Source of the DNA: VAZQ01 sp050179645
Lineage (GTDB): Bacteria; Pseudomonadota; Alphaproteobacteria; Rhizobiales; Xanthobacteraceae
Direction: 5' to 3'
Assembly: GCA_050179645.1 (NCBI GenBank)
Contig: JBFXEX010000004.1
Span: forward strand, 20,017 to 84,016
Length of the DNA stretch: 64,000 nucleotides
Under the pieces are notes generated by a model. It was given only the letters and a program-made list of their open reading frames with translations, did not search any database and was not told the origin of the DNA. Position 1 is the stretch's first letter, and every line of letters starts with the position of its first letter. Shown one piece after another: positions 43,535 to 51,695 of this stretch. Both the position numbers and the translations under genes were made by a program.

Positions 43535-43634
43535 CGTCATTCCCGAAGTCGCGAAGCGGCTGTCCGGAATCCATGTACCGAATGAAGGAAGTGTGGATTC
43601 CGGGCTCCGGCCTGCGGCCGGCCCTGGAATGACG
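43535..43634. repeat. REP-like composite palindrome between methyltransferase and bioD
   Basis: Terminal inverted repeats CGTCATTCC (43535-43543) and GGAATGACG (43626-43634) enclose a second perfect pair CCGGAATCCA (43564-43573) / TGGATTCCGG (43594-43603). Related pieces occur at 37371-37411 and 7806-7881, so this is a multi-copy family. It separates two convergent genes and could terminate both. Confidence 0.75.
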
Positions 43635-43642
43635 TCGTCTTG

Positions 43643-44320
43643 TCAGAGCAGCCGTGCCAAGTCGGCAAAGGCGGGGTGGTCGTCGATGTCCGCCGCGAGC
43701 CGCGGCAAGCCGACAATGTCGATCGAGCCGGCAAATTGCTGCAGCGTGGCGATGGTATCCGCGAGCGAGGCAGCGCTTTGTTCGCTCTCGTTCACAACCA
43801 CGGCGGTGATGTCGATGTTCCGGCGAGCGACCACTTCGAGCGCGGTCAAGGTGTGGCTCAATGTGCCGACATACGTTCCGGCGACCAGCACGACCGGAAT
43901 GCGTAAGACCGACATCCAATCGAGCACGGTCCGCCGGTCGTCGAGCGGCACCATAACGCCGCCGATGCCCTCGATCAGCAACACGCCACTTCGACTCGCG
44001 ATCGCGGAGCGGCTCAACTCCACGAGTTCGTCGAAGTCGATTGCTCGGCCTTCCAGGCGGGCCGCCATGTCGGGAGAGAGCGGCGCCTTGAACCGCCAGG
44101 GCGCGATTCGCTCGATCTCCGGCATCGCCATCGGCCGCCCGAGCGCCGCCAGCAGAACGGCCGCATCGCTGCTTTCCGGTGCTTCGTCGGAAAATCCGGT
44201 CATCACCGGCTTGATCGCCTCGACGGCGCGGCCGATCTTGCGATAGTGGCGGATCAGGCCGGCAGTCACGAACGTCTTGCCGATGTCGGTCCCCGTCGCA
44301 GTGACGAAGATCGCGGTCAC
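43643..44320 (-). CDS. bioD: ATP-dependent dethiobiotin synthetase
   Basis: BioD closes the ureido ring of dethiobiotin from 7,8-diaminopelargonate, CO2 and ATP. The 225-residue enzyme has the P-loop TATGTDIGKT near the N-terminus, KPVMTGF, and EGIGGVMVPL (a conserved loop of the family). The GTG start at 44320 overlaps the bioF stop by four bases (GTGA), marking translational coupling in a bioF-bioD operon. Confidence 0.93.
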   Translation of the reverse strand: MTAIFVTATGTDIGKTFVTAGLIRHYRKIGRAVEAIKPVMTGFSDEAPESSDAAVLLAALGRPMAMPEIERIAPWRFKAPLSPDMAARLEGRAIDFDELVELSRSAIASRSGVLLIEGIGGVMVPLDDRRTVLDWMSVLRIPVVLVAGTYVGTLSHTLTALEVVARRNIDITAVVVNESEQSAASLADTIATLQQFAGSIDIVGLPRLAADIDDHPAFADLARLL

Positions 44321-45477
44321 GTCGCAGGGACCAGGATGCGATCGCGCACCACCTTGGCGAGGCGCGCGATCTCGGCATCGGGGTGCTGAGCCGTGAAGGT
44401 GAAGCGCAGGCGGGCCGTGCCCTCGGGCACGGTCGGCGGCCGGATCGCGGCGACCAGAAAGCCTTGTTCCTCGAGCAGTTGCGAGGCTTCCAGCGCCGCC
44501 TGGGCATCTCCTAGGACCACCGGGACAATAGGACTGACCGGCTCCGGCACCCCGGCCTCGCGGGCGAACGCCTTGGCCTTGGCGACGGGAAGCGCCGCAT
44601 AGTCGGGCTCGTGTTCGATCACGTCGAGTGCGGCGATCGCCGCCGCAACCGTGGCCGGTGGCAGTCCGGTCGAATAGATCAGGGTGCGGACGCGGTTGCG
44701 CATCAGGTCGATCACCGCGGCGGATGCGCAAAGATAGCCACCGTAGCCGCCCAGCGCCTTGGAGAGGGTGCCCATCTGCAGCGGGATGTCGGCCGGCGTG
44801 CCCTGCGCCACAAACGAGCCGTGGCCGTGGCCCAGTACGCCAAGGCCGTGCGCATCGTCCGACAGCAGCCAGGCGTCGTGCCGCCGCGCCAGCGCCGACA
44901 GTTCGTAGAGCGGCGCGATGTCGCCATCCATCGAGAAGACGCCATCGGTGATCAGTAGCGCATGGCCGTGACGGCCGCGGTGTTCGGCGAGCAGCGCTTC
45001 GGCGTGTTCGACGTCGCAGTGCCGGTAGGTCATCACGGTCGCGCGCGACAACCGTGCGCCGGCCCACAGGCACGCATGCGACAGTTCGTCGATGACGATG
45101 AGATCAGCGGAACCGGCCAGTACCGGAATGATCCCGGAGTTGGCGAGATAGCCCGAACCGAACACGCAGGCAGCCTCGGTGCCCTTCCAGCCGGCCAGCC
45201 GGGCTTCGAGCTCCGCGTAGAGCGGATGGTTGCCGGTCACCAGCCGCGAGGCGCCGGCTCCGACCCCGTAGATACGCAGCGCCTGGATCGCCGCCTCCTT
45301 CACGGCCGGATGGTGCGTGAGGTTGAGGTAGTCGTTGCAGCAGAACGACAGCAGCCGGCGGTCGTTGCGCAGCAGCCAGATCCCGGTCACGCGGGTGGTG
45401 TCGACGAGGCTCCGGCGCAACGACTGGCGGTCGAGTTCGCCAAGCTTGGCCGTCGCAAATTCGTCGAGTGACTGCAT
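44317..45477 (-). CDS. bioF: 8-amino-7-oxononanoate synthase
   Basis: BioF makes 8-amino-7-oxononanoate from pimeloyl-ACP/CoA and alanine with PLP. The 386-residue length is normal. It has the type II PLP fold, with CNDYLNLTHHP near 49-59, DDAHGLGVLGHGHG, and the PLP lysine in GTLSKALGGYGG. It precedes bioD with a 4-base overlap and is divergent from bioA, separated by about 100 bases that must contain both promoters. Confidence 0.95.
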   Translation of the reverse strand: MQSLDEFATAKLGELDRQSLRRSLVDTTRVTGIWLLRNDRRLLSFCCNDYLNLTHHPAVKEAAIQALRIYGVGAGASRLVTGNHPLYAELEARLAGWKGTEAACVFGSGYLANSGIIPVLAGSADLIVIDELSHACLWAGARLSRATVMTYRHCDVEHAEALLAEHRGRHGHALLITDGVFSMDGDIAPLYELSALARRHDAWLLSDDAHGLGVLGHGHGSFVAQGTPADIPLQMGTLSKALGGYGGYLCASAAVIDLMRNRVRTLIYSTGLPPATVAAAIAALDVIEHEPDYAALPVAKAKAFAREAGVPEPVSPIVPVVLGDAQAALEASQLLEEQGFLVAAIRPPTVPEGTARLRFTFTAQHPDAEIARLAKVVRDRILVPAT

Positions 45478-45577
45478 ACTCTCAACCGGTTCCAGCCTGC
45501 CGCACGCCCGTCAATGAGTGACCCGGGCATGTATACGGGGCAAAATGGCCGCCGACGAGTTCTAATGGACGTGACGA

Positions 45578-46870
45578 ATGCCGCTCAAGTCTGCAGGCGA
45601 GGGGAGTTTGCCGGCCTGGTACCGGCCCGGGCTCGATCACGTCTGGCTGCCGTATGCGCAGATGAAAACCGCCGCACCGCCGCTCGCGGTAGTCGCCACC
45701 CACGGCAGCCGCATCGTACTCGCCGATGGCCGCGAATTGATCGACGGCGTCGCCGCATGGTGGACGGCGTGCCACGGCTACAACCATCCGCATATCCGCG
45801 CGGCGATTGAACGGCAGGTGCAGACACTGCCGCATGTGATGCTGGGCGGCCTCGCACACGAACAGGCGTTCACGCTGGCGCGACGGCTCGCCGACCTGCT
45901 GCCGGACGATCTCGAGCGGGTGTTCTTCTCCGAGTCGGGTTCGGTCGCGGTCGAGATCGCGATGAAGATGGCGGTACAATTCTCGATCAACCGCGGCGAC
46001 CGAAGAAGGTGCAAGTTCCTCGCCTTCCGCGGCGGCTATCACGGCGACACCACCGGCGCCATGTCGGTCTGCGATCCCAACGACGGCATGCACGCTTTGT
46101 TCCAGGGCCTCTTGCCCGAGCAGCACATCGTGGCGCTGCCACGGGACGACCAGAGCGCAGCAGAGTTCGAACAGACGATCGAACGCCACAGTGACGAGAT
46201 CGCCGCCATCATCGTCGAGCCGCTGATCCAGGGGGCGGGCGGCATGTTGTTCTACGAGCCGGCGGTGCTGCGGCGCCTGCGCGCGGCAGCTGATCGCTAC
46301 GACCTGCTCCTGATCTTCGACGAGGTCTTCACCGGCTTTGGCCGCACCGGCAGCCTGTTCGCCTGCGAGGGGGCTGGTATCACGCCCGACATCGTGACGC
46401 TGTCGAAAGCGCTGACCGGCGGTACGCTACCCCTTGCAGCGACAGTCGCGCGCCGCAGAGTGTTCGAGGCGTTCTCGTCGGACGATCCGATGCATGCGCT
46501 GATGCACGGGCCGACCTTCATGGGCAATGCGCTCGGCTGCGCTGCGGCCAATGCTTCGCTCGATCTGTTTGAGCACAAGCCGCGCCTCGCCCAGGTGGCG
46601 GCGATTGCCACGGCGCTGACCGAGGGCCTCGCGCCATGCCGTGACATGCCCGGCGTCAGGGACGTACGGGTGAGGGGGGCGGTCGGCGTCGTCGAACTGG
46701 ACCGCATCGACGATCTCGCAGCGCTGCGCGCGCGCTTTGTTGATGAGGGCGCGTTCGTGCGGCCGTTCGGCCGGATCGTGTACCTGACGCCTGCTTTCAC
46801 CATCGATGCTCACGATCTCGCCCGTCTCACCGCCGCCGTGGTGAAGGTGGTGCGGGAAGGCCCGCGTTAG
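45578..46870 (+). CDS. bioA: Adenosylmethionine-8-amino-7-oxononanoate aminotransferase
   Basis: BioA converts 8-amino-7-oxononanoate to 7,8-diaminopelargonate with SAM as amino donor. The 430-residue class III aminotransferase has DHVWLPYAQMK at the N-terminus (BioA signature), GGYHGDTTGAMSVCD, IFDEVFTGFGRTG, and the PLP lysine in LSKALTGGTLPLAAT. It is divergent from bioF-bioD, completing three consecutive steps of biotin synthesis; bioB is not in the window. The stop overlaps the end of rimO by four bases. Confidence 0.95.
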   Translation: MPLKSAGEGSLPAWYRPGLDHVWLPYAQMKTAAPPLAVVATHGSRIVLADGRELIDGVAAWWTACHGYNHPHIRAAIERQVQTLPHVMLGGLAHEQAFTLARRLADLLPDDLERVFFSESGSVAVEIAMKMAVQFSINRGDRRRCKFLAFRGGYHGDTTGAMSVCDPNDGMHALFQGLLPEQHIVALPRDDQSAAEFEQTIERHSDEIAAIIVEPLIQGAGGMLFYEPAVLRRLRAAADRYDLLLIFDEVFTGFGRTGSLFACEGAGITPDIVTLSKALTGGTLPLAATVARRRVFEAFSSDDPMHALMHGPTFMGNALGCAAANASLDLFEHKPRLAQVAAIATALTEGLAPCRDMPGVRDVRVRGAVGVVELDRIDDLAALRARFVDEGAFVRPFGRIVYLTPAFTIDAHDLARLTAAVVKVVREGPR

Positions 46871-48240
46871 AATCCCACCGCGGTGCCGTGCAGGTCGTAG
46901 GCGTCGGCGCGCTCGATCTTCACCGTGGCGATCTCGCCGACCCGCAGCGGCCGCCGGCTCGCCACATAGACGGCGCCGTCGATCTCCGGTGCATCGCCTT
47001 TGCTGCGGCCTTTGGCGACGCTCGGCCCGACCTCGTCGATGATCACCTGCTGGCGGGTACCGACCTTGCGCTTGAGGCGGCGCGCGGAGATCGCCTGCTG
47101 GTGCGCCATGAAGCGGTGCCAGCGCTCGTCCTTCACCTCGGCCGGCACCGGCTCGCCGAGGTCGTTGGCTGAGGCGCCCGCGACCGGCTCATAGCGGAAG
47201 CAGCCAACCCGGTCGAGTTGCGCCTCGTCGAGCCAGTCGAGCAGGGCCTGAAACTCGGACTCGGTCTCCTTCGGGAAGCCGACGATGAAAGTGGAGCGCA
47301 GCGTCAGCTCCGGGCAGGTCTCGCGCCAGGCCGCGATGCGGGCGAGCGTCTTGTCCTGGGCGGCCGGGCGGCGCATCCGGCGCAGCACGTCGGGATGCGC
47401 ATGCTGGAACGGGATGTCGAGATAGGGCAGCACCTTGCCCGCCGCCATCAGTTCGATCACCGGATCGACGTGCGGGTAGGGGTAGACGTAGTGCAGCCGC
47501 ACCCAGGCGCCGAGTTCGCCAAGCGCTGCCGCCAGATCGAGGAACCGCGCCGGCACCTCGCGGCCGCGCCAAGGGCTCGCGGCATAGCGCAGATCAAGCC
47601 CGTAGGCTGAAGTGTCCTGCGAGATGACCAGCAATTCCTTGACGCCCGCCGCCACCAGCCGTTCGGCTTCGCGCAGCTCGTCGGCGGCCGGCCGCGAGAC
47701 GAGGTCGCCCCGGTGCGTCGGGATGAGGCAGAACGTACAGCGGTTGTTGCAGCCTTCGGAAATCTTCAGATAAGCGTAGTGCCGCGGCGTGAGCTTGATG
47801 CCCTCCGGCGGCACCAGGTCGAGGAACGGGTCGTGCGGCCGCGCCACCGCGCGGTGCACGGCGTCGAGCACGCTCTCGTACTGCTGCGGCCCGGTGACGG
47901 CGAGCACGCGCGGAAAGCGATCGGTGATCTTCTCGGGCTCCGCTCCCATGCAGCCGGTGACGATCACCTTGCCGTTGTCGGTGAGCGCGGCATCGATAGC
48001 GGCGAGCGATTCCGCCTGCGCGCTGTCGAGGAAGCCGCAGGTGTTGACGATGACGAGATCGGCGCCGGCATGCTCGCGAGCGAGCGCATAGCCCTCGGCG
48101 CGTAATCGCGTGATGATGCGTTCGGAATCGACCAGCGCCTTCGGGCAGCCGAGCGAGACGAAGCTCACCTTGGGGGCGCGCAAGTCCGCTGCAGGAGCAG
48201 GCGGAGCGAAGCCCGGCGTAACGGTGGTTTGCGACGACAT
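46867..48240 (-). CDS. rimO: Ribosomal protein S12 methylthiotransferase
   Basis: RimO adds a methylthio group to Asp88 of ribosomal protein S12. The 457-residue protein has the MTTase domain (cluster cysteines 32, 68 and 97), the radical-SAM cluster motif CNNRCTFC (cysteines 164, 168, 171), and a C-terminal TRAM domain (VGTRQQVIIDEVG...). RimO rather than MiaB is indicated by LVSLGCPKALVDSE-type text (SFVSLGCPKALVDSE) and GCNNRCTFCLIPTHRG. The final stop overlaps the bioA end by four bases (tail to tail). Confidence 0.94.
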   Translation of the reverse strand: MSSQTTVTPGFAPPAPAADLRAPKVSFVSLGCPKALVDSERIITRLRAEGYALAREHAGADLVIVNTCGFLDSAQAESLAAIDAALTDNGKVIVTGCMGAEPEKITDRFPRVLAVTGPQQYESVLDAVHRAVARPHDPFLDLVPPEGIKLTPRHYAYLKISEGCNNRCTFCLIPTHRGDLVSRPAADELREAERLVAAGVKELLVISQDTSAYGLDLRYAASPWRGREVPARFLDLAAALGELGAWVRLHYVYPYPHVDPVIELMAAGKVLPYLDIPFQHAHPDVLRRMRRPAAQDKTLARIAAWRETCPELTLRSTFIVGFPKETESEFQALLDWLDEAQLDRVGCFRYEPVAGASANDLGEPVPAEVKDERWHRFMAHQQAISARRLKRKVGTRQQVIIDEVGPSVAKGRSKGDAPEIDGAVYVASRRPLRVGEIATVKIERADAYDLHGTAVGF

Positions 48241-48295
48241 GGGGAGGGGCTAGCCCAGCGGCGGCAAGCGGGCAAGCGCATTCGCGGGATGAGCC

Positions 48296-48706
48296 CTACC
48301 GGCCCAATGGCACGAAGCCGAGTTCGCCAAGCGGCTTGTAGCCATTCTGGCCCGTGGGTTTCCAACCGTTCTCGCCCAGAGGCTTCCAGCCACTCTCGCC
48401 GAGAGGCTTGTGGCCGTTCTCGCCCAGGGGCTTCCAGCCGTTCTGACCCGTCGGTTTCCAGCCAGTCCCGCCAAGCGGCTTCCAGCCGTCCTGACCCGTC
48501 GGTTTCCAGCCAGTCCCGCCAAGCGGCTTCCAGCCGTCCTGACCCATCGGCTTGCTGCCGCTCTCGCCGAGGGGCTTCCATCCGGTCTCGCCCATCGGCT
48601 TCCAGCCTGACGACGATGCCCCCTGATTGCCGGAACTGCTCGGCTGCGCCACGGCCACGACGCTGGAAAGGCAAAGCGCCAAGGCTACGGATGTGGTCGG
48701 CTTCAT
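48296..48706 (-). CDS. Secreted octapeptide-repeat protein (GWKPLG repeats)
   Basis: A 136-residue exported protein with a signal peptide (MKPTTSVALALCLSSVVAVAQ) and a short Ser-rich linker. From residue 34 to the end it is 13 copies of an eight-residue repeat, consensus G-W-K-P-(L/M/T)-G-(E/Q/G)-(N/S/T/D). The last copies drift to GHKPLGES, GYKPLGEL and GFVPLGR. No known domain fits. It is rich in aromatic Trp, Lys and Gly, suggesting a surface or wall-binding or fibrous role, but this is inference. The neighbours (rimO, small proteins, tRNA-Ser) do not suggest a pathway. Confidence 0.75.
   Translation of the reverse strand: MKPTTSVALALCLSSVVAVAQPSSSGNQGASSSGWKPMGETGWKPLGESGSKPMGQDGWKPLGGTGWKPTGQDGWKPLGGTGWKPTGQNGWKPLGENGHKPLGESGWKPLGENGWKPTGQNGYKPLGELGFVPLGR
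48299..48607 (-). repeat. 24-bp tandem repeat array encoding the octapeptides
   Basis: Thirteen in-frame units of about 24 bases lie within the gene, the last one short by a codon. A 48-base double unit (encoding GWKPLGGTGWKPTGQ plus N or D) is repeated almost exactly, so part of the array expanded recently. No spacers of foreign sequence, so not a CRISPR array. Confidence 0.85.
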
Positions 48707-48872
48707 GGGCGACGAATTTACCGTCGTCGTCCTAAGAAAGGCTGACCGGGGGCGCCAAGGCTACGGGGCCCGTTGCGGCGCTATTCTCGCGCACTTCACC
48801 TCCGATCCCGGTTTGGAGCTCTGCACGAATTCGCGCGCGCCGTTCAAAATTTAGAGCAAACGTTGGCCGGCA

Positions 48873-49073
48873 TTACAAATGGCGAGGCAAATGATCCCGA
48901 CTGGCAAGCTGCAACGTCAAGCCAATCTCCTGCGCCTTCTGCGCGACTTCGAGCAGGTCGCGGCCAAGCAACGTGGCCGCACCTTCAAGCGTGATGCCTC
49001 GCTGAGCGCAGTTTCTCAAATCGGCGATGTCAAGTTCCGACCAGTCTTTGCCTTGATCAGACATGAACACCAT
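48873..49073 (-). CDS. Small helix-turn-helix-like hypothetical protein
   Basis: A 66-residue protein (or 63 from ATG 49064). The sequence WSELDIADLRNCAQRGITLEGAATLLGRDLLEVAQKAQEIGLTL looks like the small SANT/HTH-type domain seen in many Hyphomicrobiales proteins of unknown role (pattern W-D-L-LxxxAxxG-S-xxIAxxLGR-xxxVxxKAxxLGL). It could bind DNA. No strong ribosome-binding site is visible. Confidence 0.55.
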   Translation of the reverse strand: MVFMSDQGKDWSELDIADLRNCAQRGITLEGAATLLGRDLLEVAQKAQEIGLTLQLASRDHLPRHL

Positions 49074-49106
49074 CTAGGCGGCGCGAAGGATGGCGTTTGC
49101 TCCAGG

Positions 49107-49250
49107 TCACATTGAAATGATGAGAAAGCCCGCGAAACACGCGAGTCCGAACAGGCCTACCCAAGCCACACCTTCAAGACGCTGAGCGATGAATTCAAGA
49201 CGTTCAGCGATCGAAGGCTGAAAATTGGAACTGGCGCAGGATTCTCGCAT
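49107..49250 (-). CDS. Possible small membrane protein (47 residues)
   Basis: Short frame with ATG 49250 preceded by a G-rich stretch. The sequence FQPSIAERLEFIAQRLEGVAWVGLFGLACFAGFLIISM has an amphipathic helix and a C-terminal transmembrane segment, a plausible tail-anchored micropeptide. It is supported only by this pattern; it may not be translated. Confidence 0.35.
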   Translation of the reverse strand: MRESCASSNFQPSIAERLEFIAQRLEGVAWVGLFGLACFAGFLIISM

Positions 49251-49489
49251 TTGAAGACCCCCCGTTTTACGATGACGACAGCGCAATCCCCATTGCACAA
49301 CTGCTGTCGCTAACGCTAGCAAGGCCAAGTGTTAACAAAAAAATGGCAAAAAAGAGCCCGTTTAGATATGGGCTCTGGTGGCCACAGGGCCGCGGCACCA
49401 GAACAAGATGCTCGCGGCTGGCAATCCGCTGCGCGATCCTGACATTTGCGAGCATCCGTGGCACGCTAAGTTGTTGAATTTATTCAGCT

Positions 49490-49581
49490 GGAAGGGTGGC
49501 CGAGTGGTTTAAGGCAGCGGTCTTGAAAACCGCCAGGGGGTTTGCGCTCCCTCGTGGGTTCGAATCCCACCCCTTCCGCCA
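49490..49581 (+). tRNA. tRNA-Ser (UGA anticodon)
   Basis: Class II tRNA with a long variable arm. The acceptor stem GGAAGGG pairs with CCCTTCC, the anticodon loop CTTGAAA gives UGA, the variable arm is AGGGGGTTTGCGCTCCCT, the T-arm is GTGGG-TTCGAAT-CCCAC, the discriminator is G, and the encoded CCA is at 49579-49581. Confidence 0.97.
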
Positions 49582-49621
49582 ATTCATGATCTGCCCGACT
49601 GGGCTGCGGGTCCGGTCAATC

Positions 49622-50308
49622 ATGGAGGCGGCATTGAACGAACGGACAGCCCATAGAATCGGCGCAACGCCGCGGCGCGCGTTCATCCGCCGGATGGCAG
49701 GCGTGATGTCCGCGGCGCTCGCGGCTTTGGTCGCTCGTCCATCGCAGGCCCAACCTGCGACGCAGTCCAGCCAGCCGGATTGGCCGGGCGCACTGAAAGG
49801 GCGTCGTCGCCAGCTCGTCGACGCCTACACCATCAACGACGGTGCCCCGCTGGAATTTGCCTACACGTTCCTGGCAACGAACGGCGCGCTCGGTCCGGAC
49901 TCAGCCGCCGCCACGGCTGTCATTGTGCTGCGCCATGCTGCATTCCCGATCGCCGTCGGAGACGATATCTGGCGCAGGTACAAGATCGGGGAGGCGTTCA
50001 AGCTCATCGACCCGGAGACCAAAGCGCCGGCGCTCAAGAACCCCTTCCTGCATCCAAGGGCCGGAATCCTGCCGCTTGACGACATGGCGGTCGATCGCCA
50101 GTTGGCGAAAGGCGTGGTGTTCGGCTGCTGCGATGTCGCCTTGAAATTTCAGAGCAGGATGCTCGCCGGCAACGCCGGGGTAAGCGCGGCCGAGGCGGCG
50201 AAGGAATGGGCCGCCAATGTCGTTCCCGGGATTGCAATTCTTCCGTCAGGGGTGTGGGGCGTCAACCGCGCCCAGGAGGCCGGCTGCACCTATTGCAGTG
50301 GCGGTTGA
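49622..50308 (+). CDS. Tat-type exported protein, DsrE-like fold possible
   Basis: A 228-residue protein with a twin-arginine-like leader (PRRAFIRRMAGVMSAALAALVARPSQA). The mature part (RRQLVDAYTINDGAPLEFAYTFLATN, AVIVLRHAAFPIAVGDDIWRRY, GVVFGCCDVALKFQSRM, GIAILPSGVWGVNRAQEAGCTYC) has the alternating pattern of DsrE/DsrF-like sulfur-relay folds, with paired cysteines, but the assignment is weak. ATG 49622 starts downstream of tRNA-Ser; the open frame running back into the tRNA is not coding. Confidence 0.75.
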   Translation: MEAALNERTAHRIGATPRRAFIRRMAGVMSAALAALVARPSQAQPATQSSQPDWPGALKGRRRQLVDAYTINDGAPLEFAYTFLATNGALGPDSAAATAVIVLRHAAFPIAVGDDIWRRYKIGEAFKLIDPETKAPALKNPFLHPRAGILPLDDMAVDRQLAKGVVFGCCDVALKFQSRMLAGNAGVSAAEAAKEWAANVVPGIAILPSGVWGVNRAQEAGCTYCSGG

Positions 50309-50393
50309 ATCGCCTTCATCAGGTCGGCGACAGCACGGCCCGCACGCGACCGGACACGCGGCGGAACCCTCATGCCGGAATCACCCGGCGCAT

Positions 50394-50747
50394 TCAGCGG
50401 CTGCGATTAGCCTGCTCCTGCTGGCGCATCTTGCGCACGTCGCGTTCCATCTCCAGGCAGGTGATCCACTCGACATAGCTCGGCAGATACACGTTGGGGC
50501 GCACGCACTGCGTCCGGTCGGCGGGTGAGAATGTCGACCATCCCTTGACGATCAGTTCGCGTGCGCTTTGCTCGGAGTTCAGACACGCGCTCAGCGCGTT
50601 CTCGGTCGTGGTGCCGCCGATCAGGCTGACCATCGCGCCGGCGGCAACCCGGCAGGTGTTGTGGATGTCGATCGTCGGGATGCTGCCGCCCGCGGCAGCG
50701 AGCACGAGGTGCGACGCGACCGCGGCGGGGATGGGGGCGAGGAACAT
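50394..50747 (-). CDS. Small secreted cysteine-rich protein
   Basis: A 117-residue protein with a hydrophobic N-terminus that can serve as a short signal (MFLAPIPAAVASHLVLAAAGGS). The conserved core has four cysteines: IHNTCRVA, LSACLNSEQSARELIVKGWSTFSPADRTQC, and PSYVEWITCLEMERD. Similar small secreted proteins are frequent in Bradyrhizobium-type genomes with no known role. ATG 50747 has AAGGA 8 bases upstream, so I prefer it over a longer upstream frame. Confidence 0.8.
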   Translation of the reverse strand: MFLAPIPAAVASHLVLAAAGGSIPTIDIHNTCRVAAGAMVSLIGGTTTENALSACLNSEQSARELIVKGWSTFSPADRTQCVRPNVYLPSYVEWITCLEMERDVRKMRQQEQANRSR

Positions 50748-50934
50748 GGTGGTAATCCTTCGAGCCGGGGACGCTCGTTGCTCAAGCAAAGCGTGAGTGC
50801 GACCGGGTGTCAACGCGGCACAGGTGCGTTGCATTTCCGCGACACCCGCCAACCATCATAGCACCGGCCGCCGGAGTTAACGCCTCGTTAATTGTTGGAA
50901 AATATTCCGGGTTAGAGCAAACAGGAGGTTGATC

Positions 50935-51264
50935 ATGGTCCCCGAGCACGAAGGCTGCCCCGTCCCGGACGAGTTGATCGGGCGCCTATACATTTCGCCG
51001 ATCCAGGAAATCGACAACATCGTGTCCCAGTTGCCGCCCGGCCCGCGCGGGAGCCTGGCGGCATTCTGCTATAGCCGGGCGCACCTGCGCGACATCGGCC
51101 TGGCGATTGCCGCGACCTGCGATTTGGAAACGCTGATCGATGCCGGGGGCAGGGCGGGTACCAACCTGTTCGATCTCTCGCGCGAGCGGCCCGCCGAACC
51201 GAAGCAGCCGTATTCCTGGATGCGGCGGTCGCACATTAGTCTGGCGTCGTCGGCCACACTGTGA
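50935..51264 (+). CDS. Hypothetical protein, Hyphomicrobiales type
   Basis: A 109-residue soluble protein with a very good ribosome-binding site (AGGAGG at 50923-50928, 6 bases before the ATG). It contains PRGSLAAFCYSRAHLRDIGLAIAATCDLETLIDAGG, with two cysteines. No family recognised. Confidence 0.75.
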   Translation: MVPEHEGCPVPDELIGRLYISPIQEIDNIVSQLPPGPRGSLAAFCYSRAHLRDIGLAIAATCDLETLIDAGGRAGTNLFDLSRERPAEPKQPYSWMRRSHISLASSATL

Positions 51265-51695
51265 AGCGATGCGAATTCGCCACACCCGAACATAAACATT
51301 CCGTCATCATCGTAATGACATGATCGTCCGATAGACAGAGAGGGTCATCGCGACAGTGCGGCTTGCCGCGGATGTACCGGTGCAGCATTGGCGCTGATGA
51401 CATGGGCCCGCCGGGAGCAATCTTCGGCGGGTTTTCATTTGCCCCGACGGTTGCGCCTGCGAGCCGAAGCATCTCGCGATTTCTCGCGTCGCGTCTCCGA
51501 ACCAAGCCCCAGATTTCGCCAAGCCCCAATCTCGCCGTGTTCGGCAGGCGTTATGTCGCTTCGGGGAACCGGCTGCGACGGGGACGTTGCACGCAGCGGG
51601 TTTGCATTACGTTCCGTCCGTTACCGTCGGCCAGGCAGTCTTGCATCCTGGCGGACGACAGATCGCGGAGAGGGGCGTGCAGGTCGGGGACACGG
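51265..51695. other. Intergenic region with a terminator and possible leader or small RNA
   Basis: About 430 bases before the RlpA gene. The first half ends in a strong hairpin terminator (51407-51435); the second half has no clear gene. The distance from the preceding stop to the terminator (about 140 bases) leaves room for a 3' UTR or a small RNA. Confidence 0.4.
51407..51435 (+). terminator. Rho-independent terminator
   Basis: Stem CCCGCCG (51407-51413) pairs with CGGCGGG (51425-51431) across an 11-base loop and is followed at once by TTTT, then CATTT. Located 143 bases after the stop of the gene ending at 51264. Confidence 0.7.

Noticed and set aside
48299..48607. CRISPR-like array of 24-base units
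   Set aside because: Units are contiguous coding repeats without spacers; they encode octapeptides behind a signal peptide.
49496..49621. Upstream extension of the Tat-type protein gene into tRNA-Ser
   Set aside because: The frame passes through the tRNA; the leader starting at 49622 gives a normal export signal.
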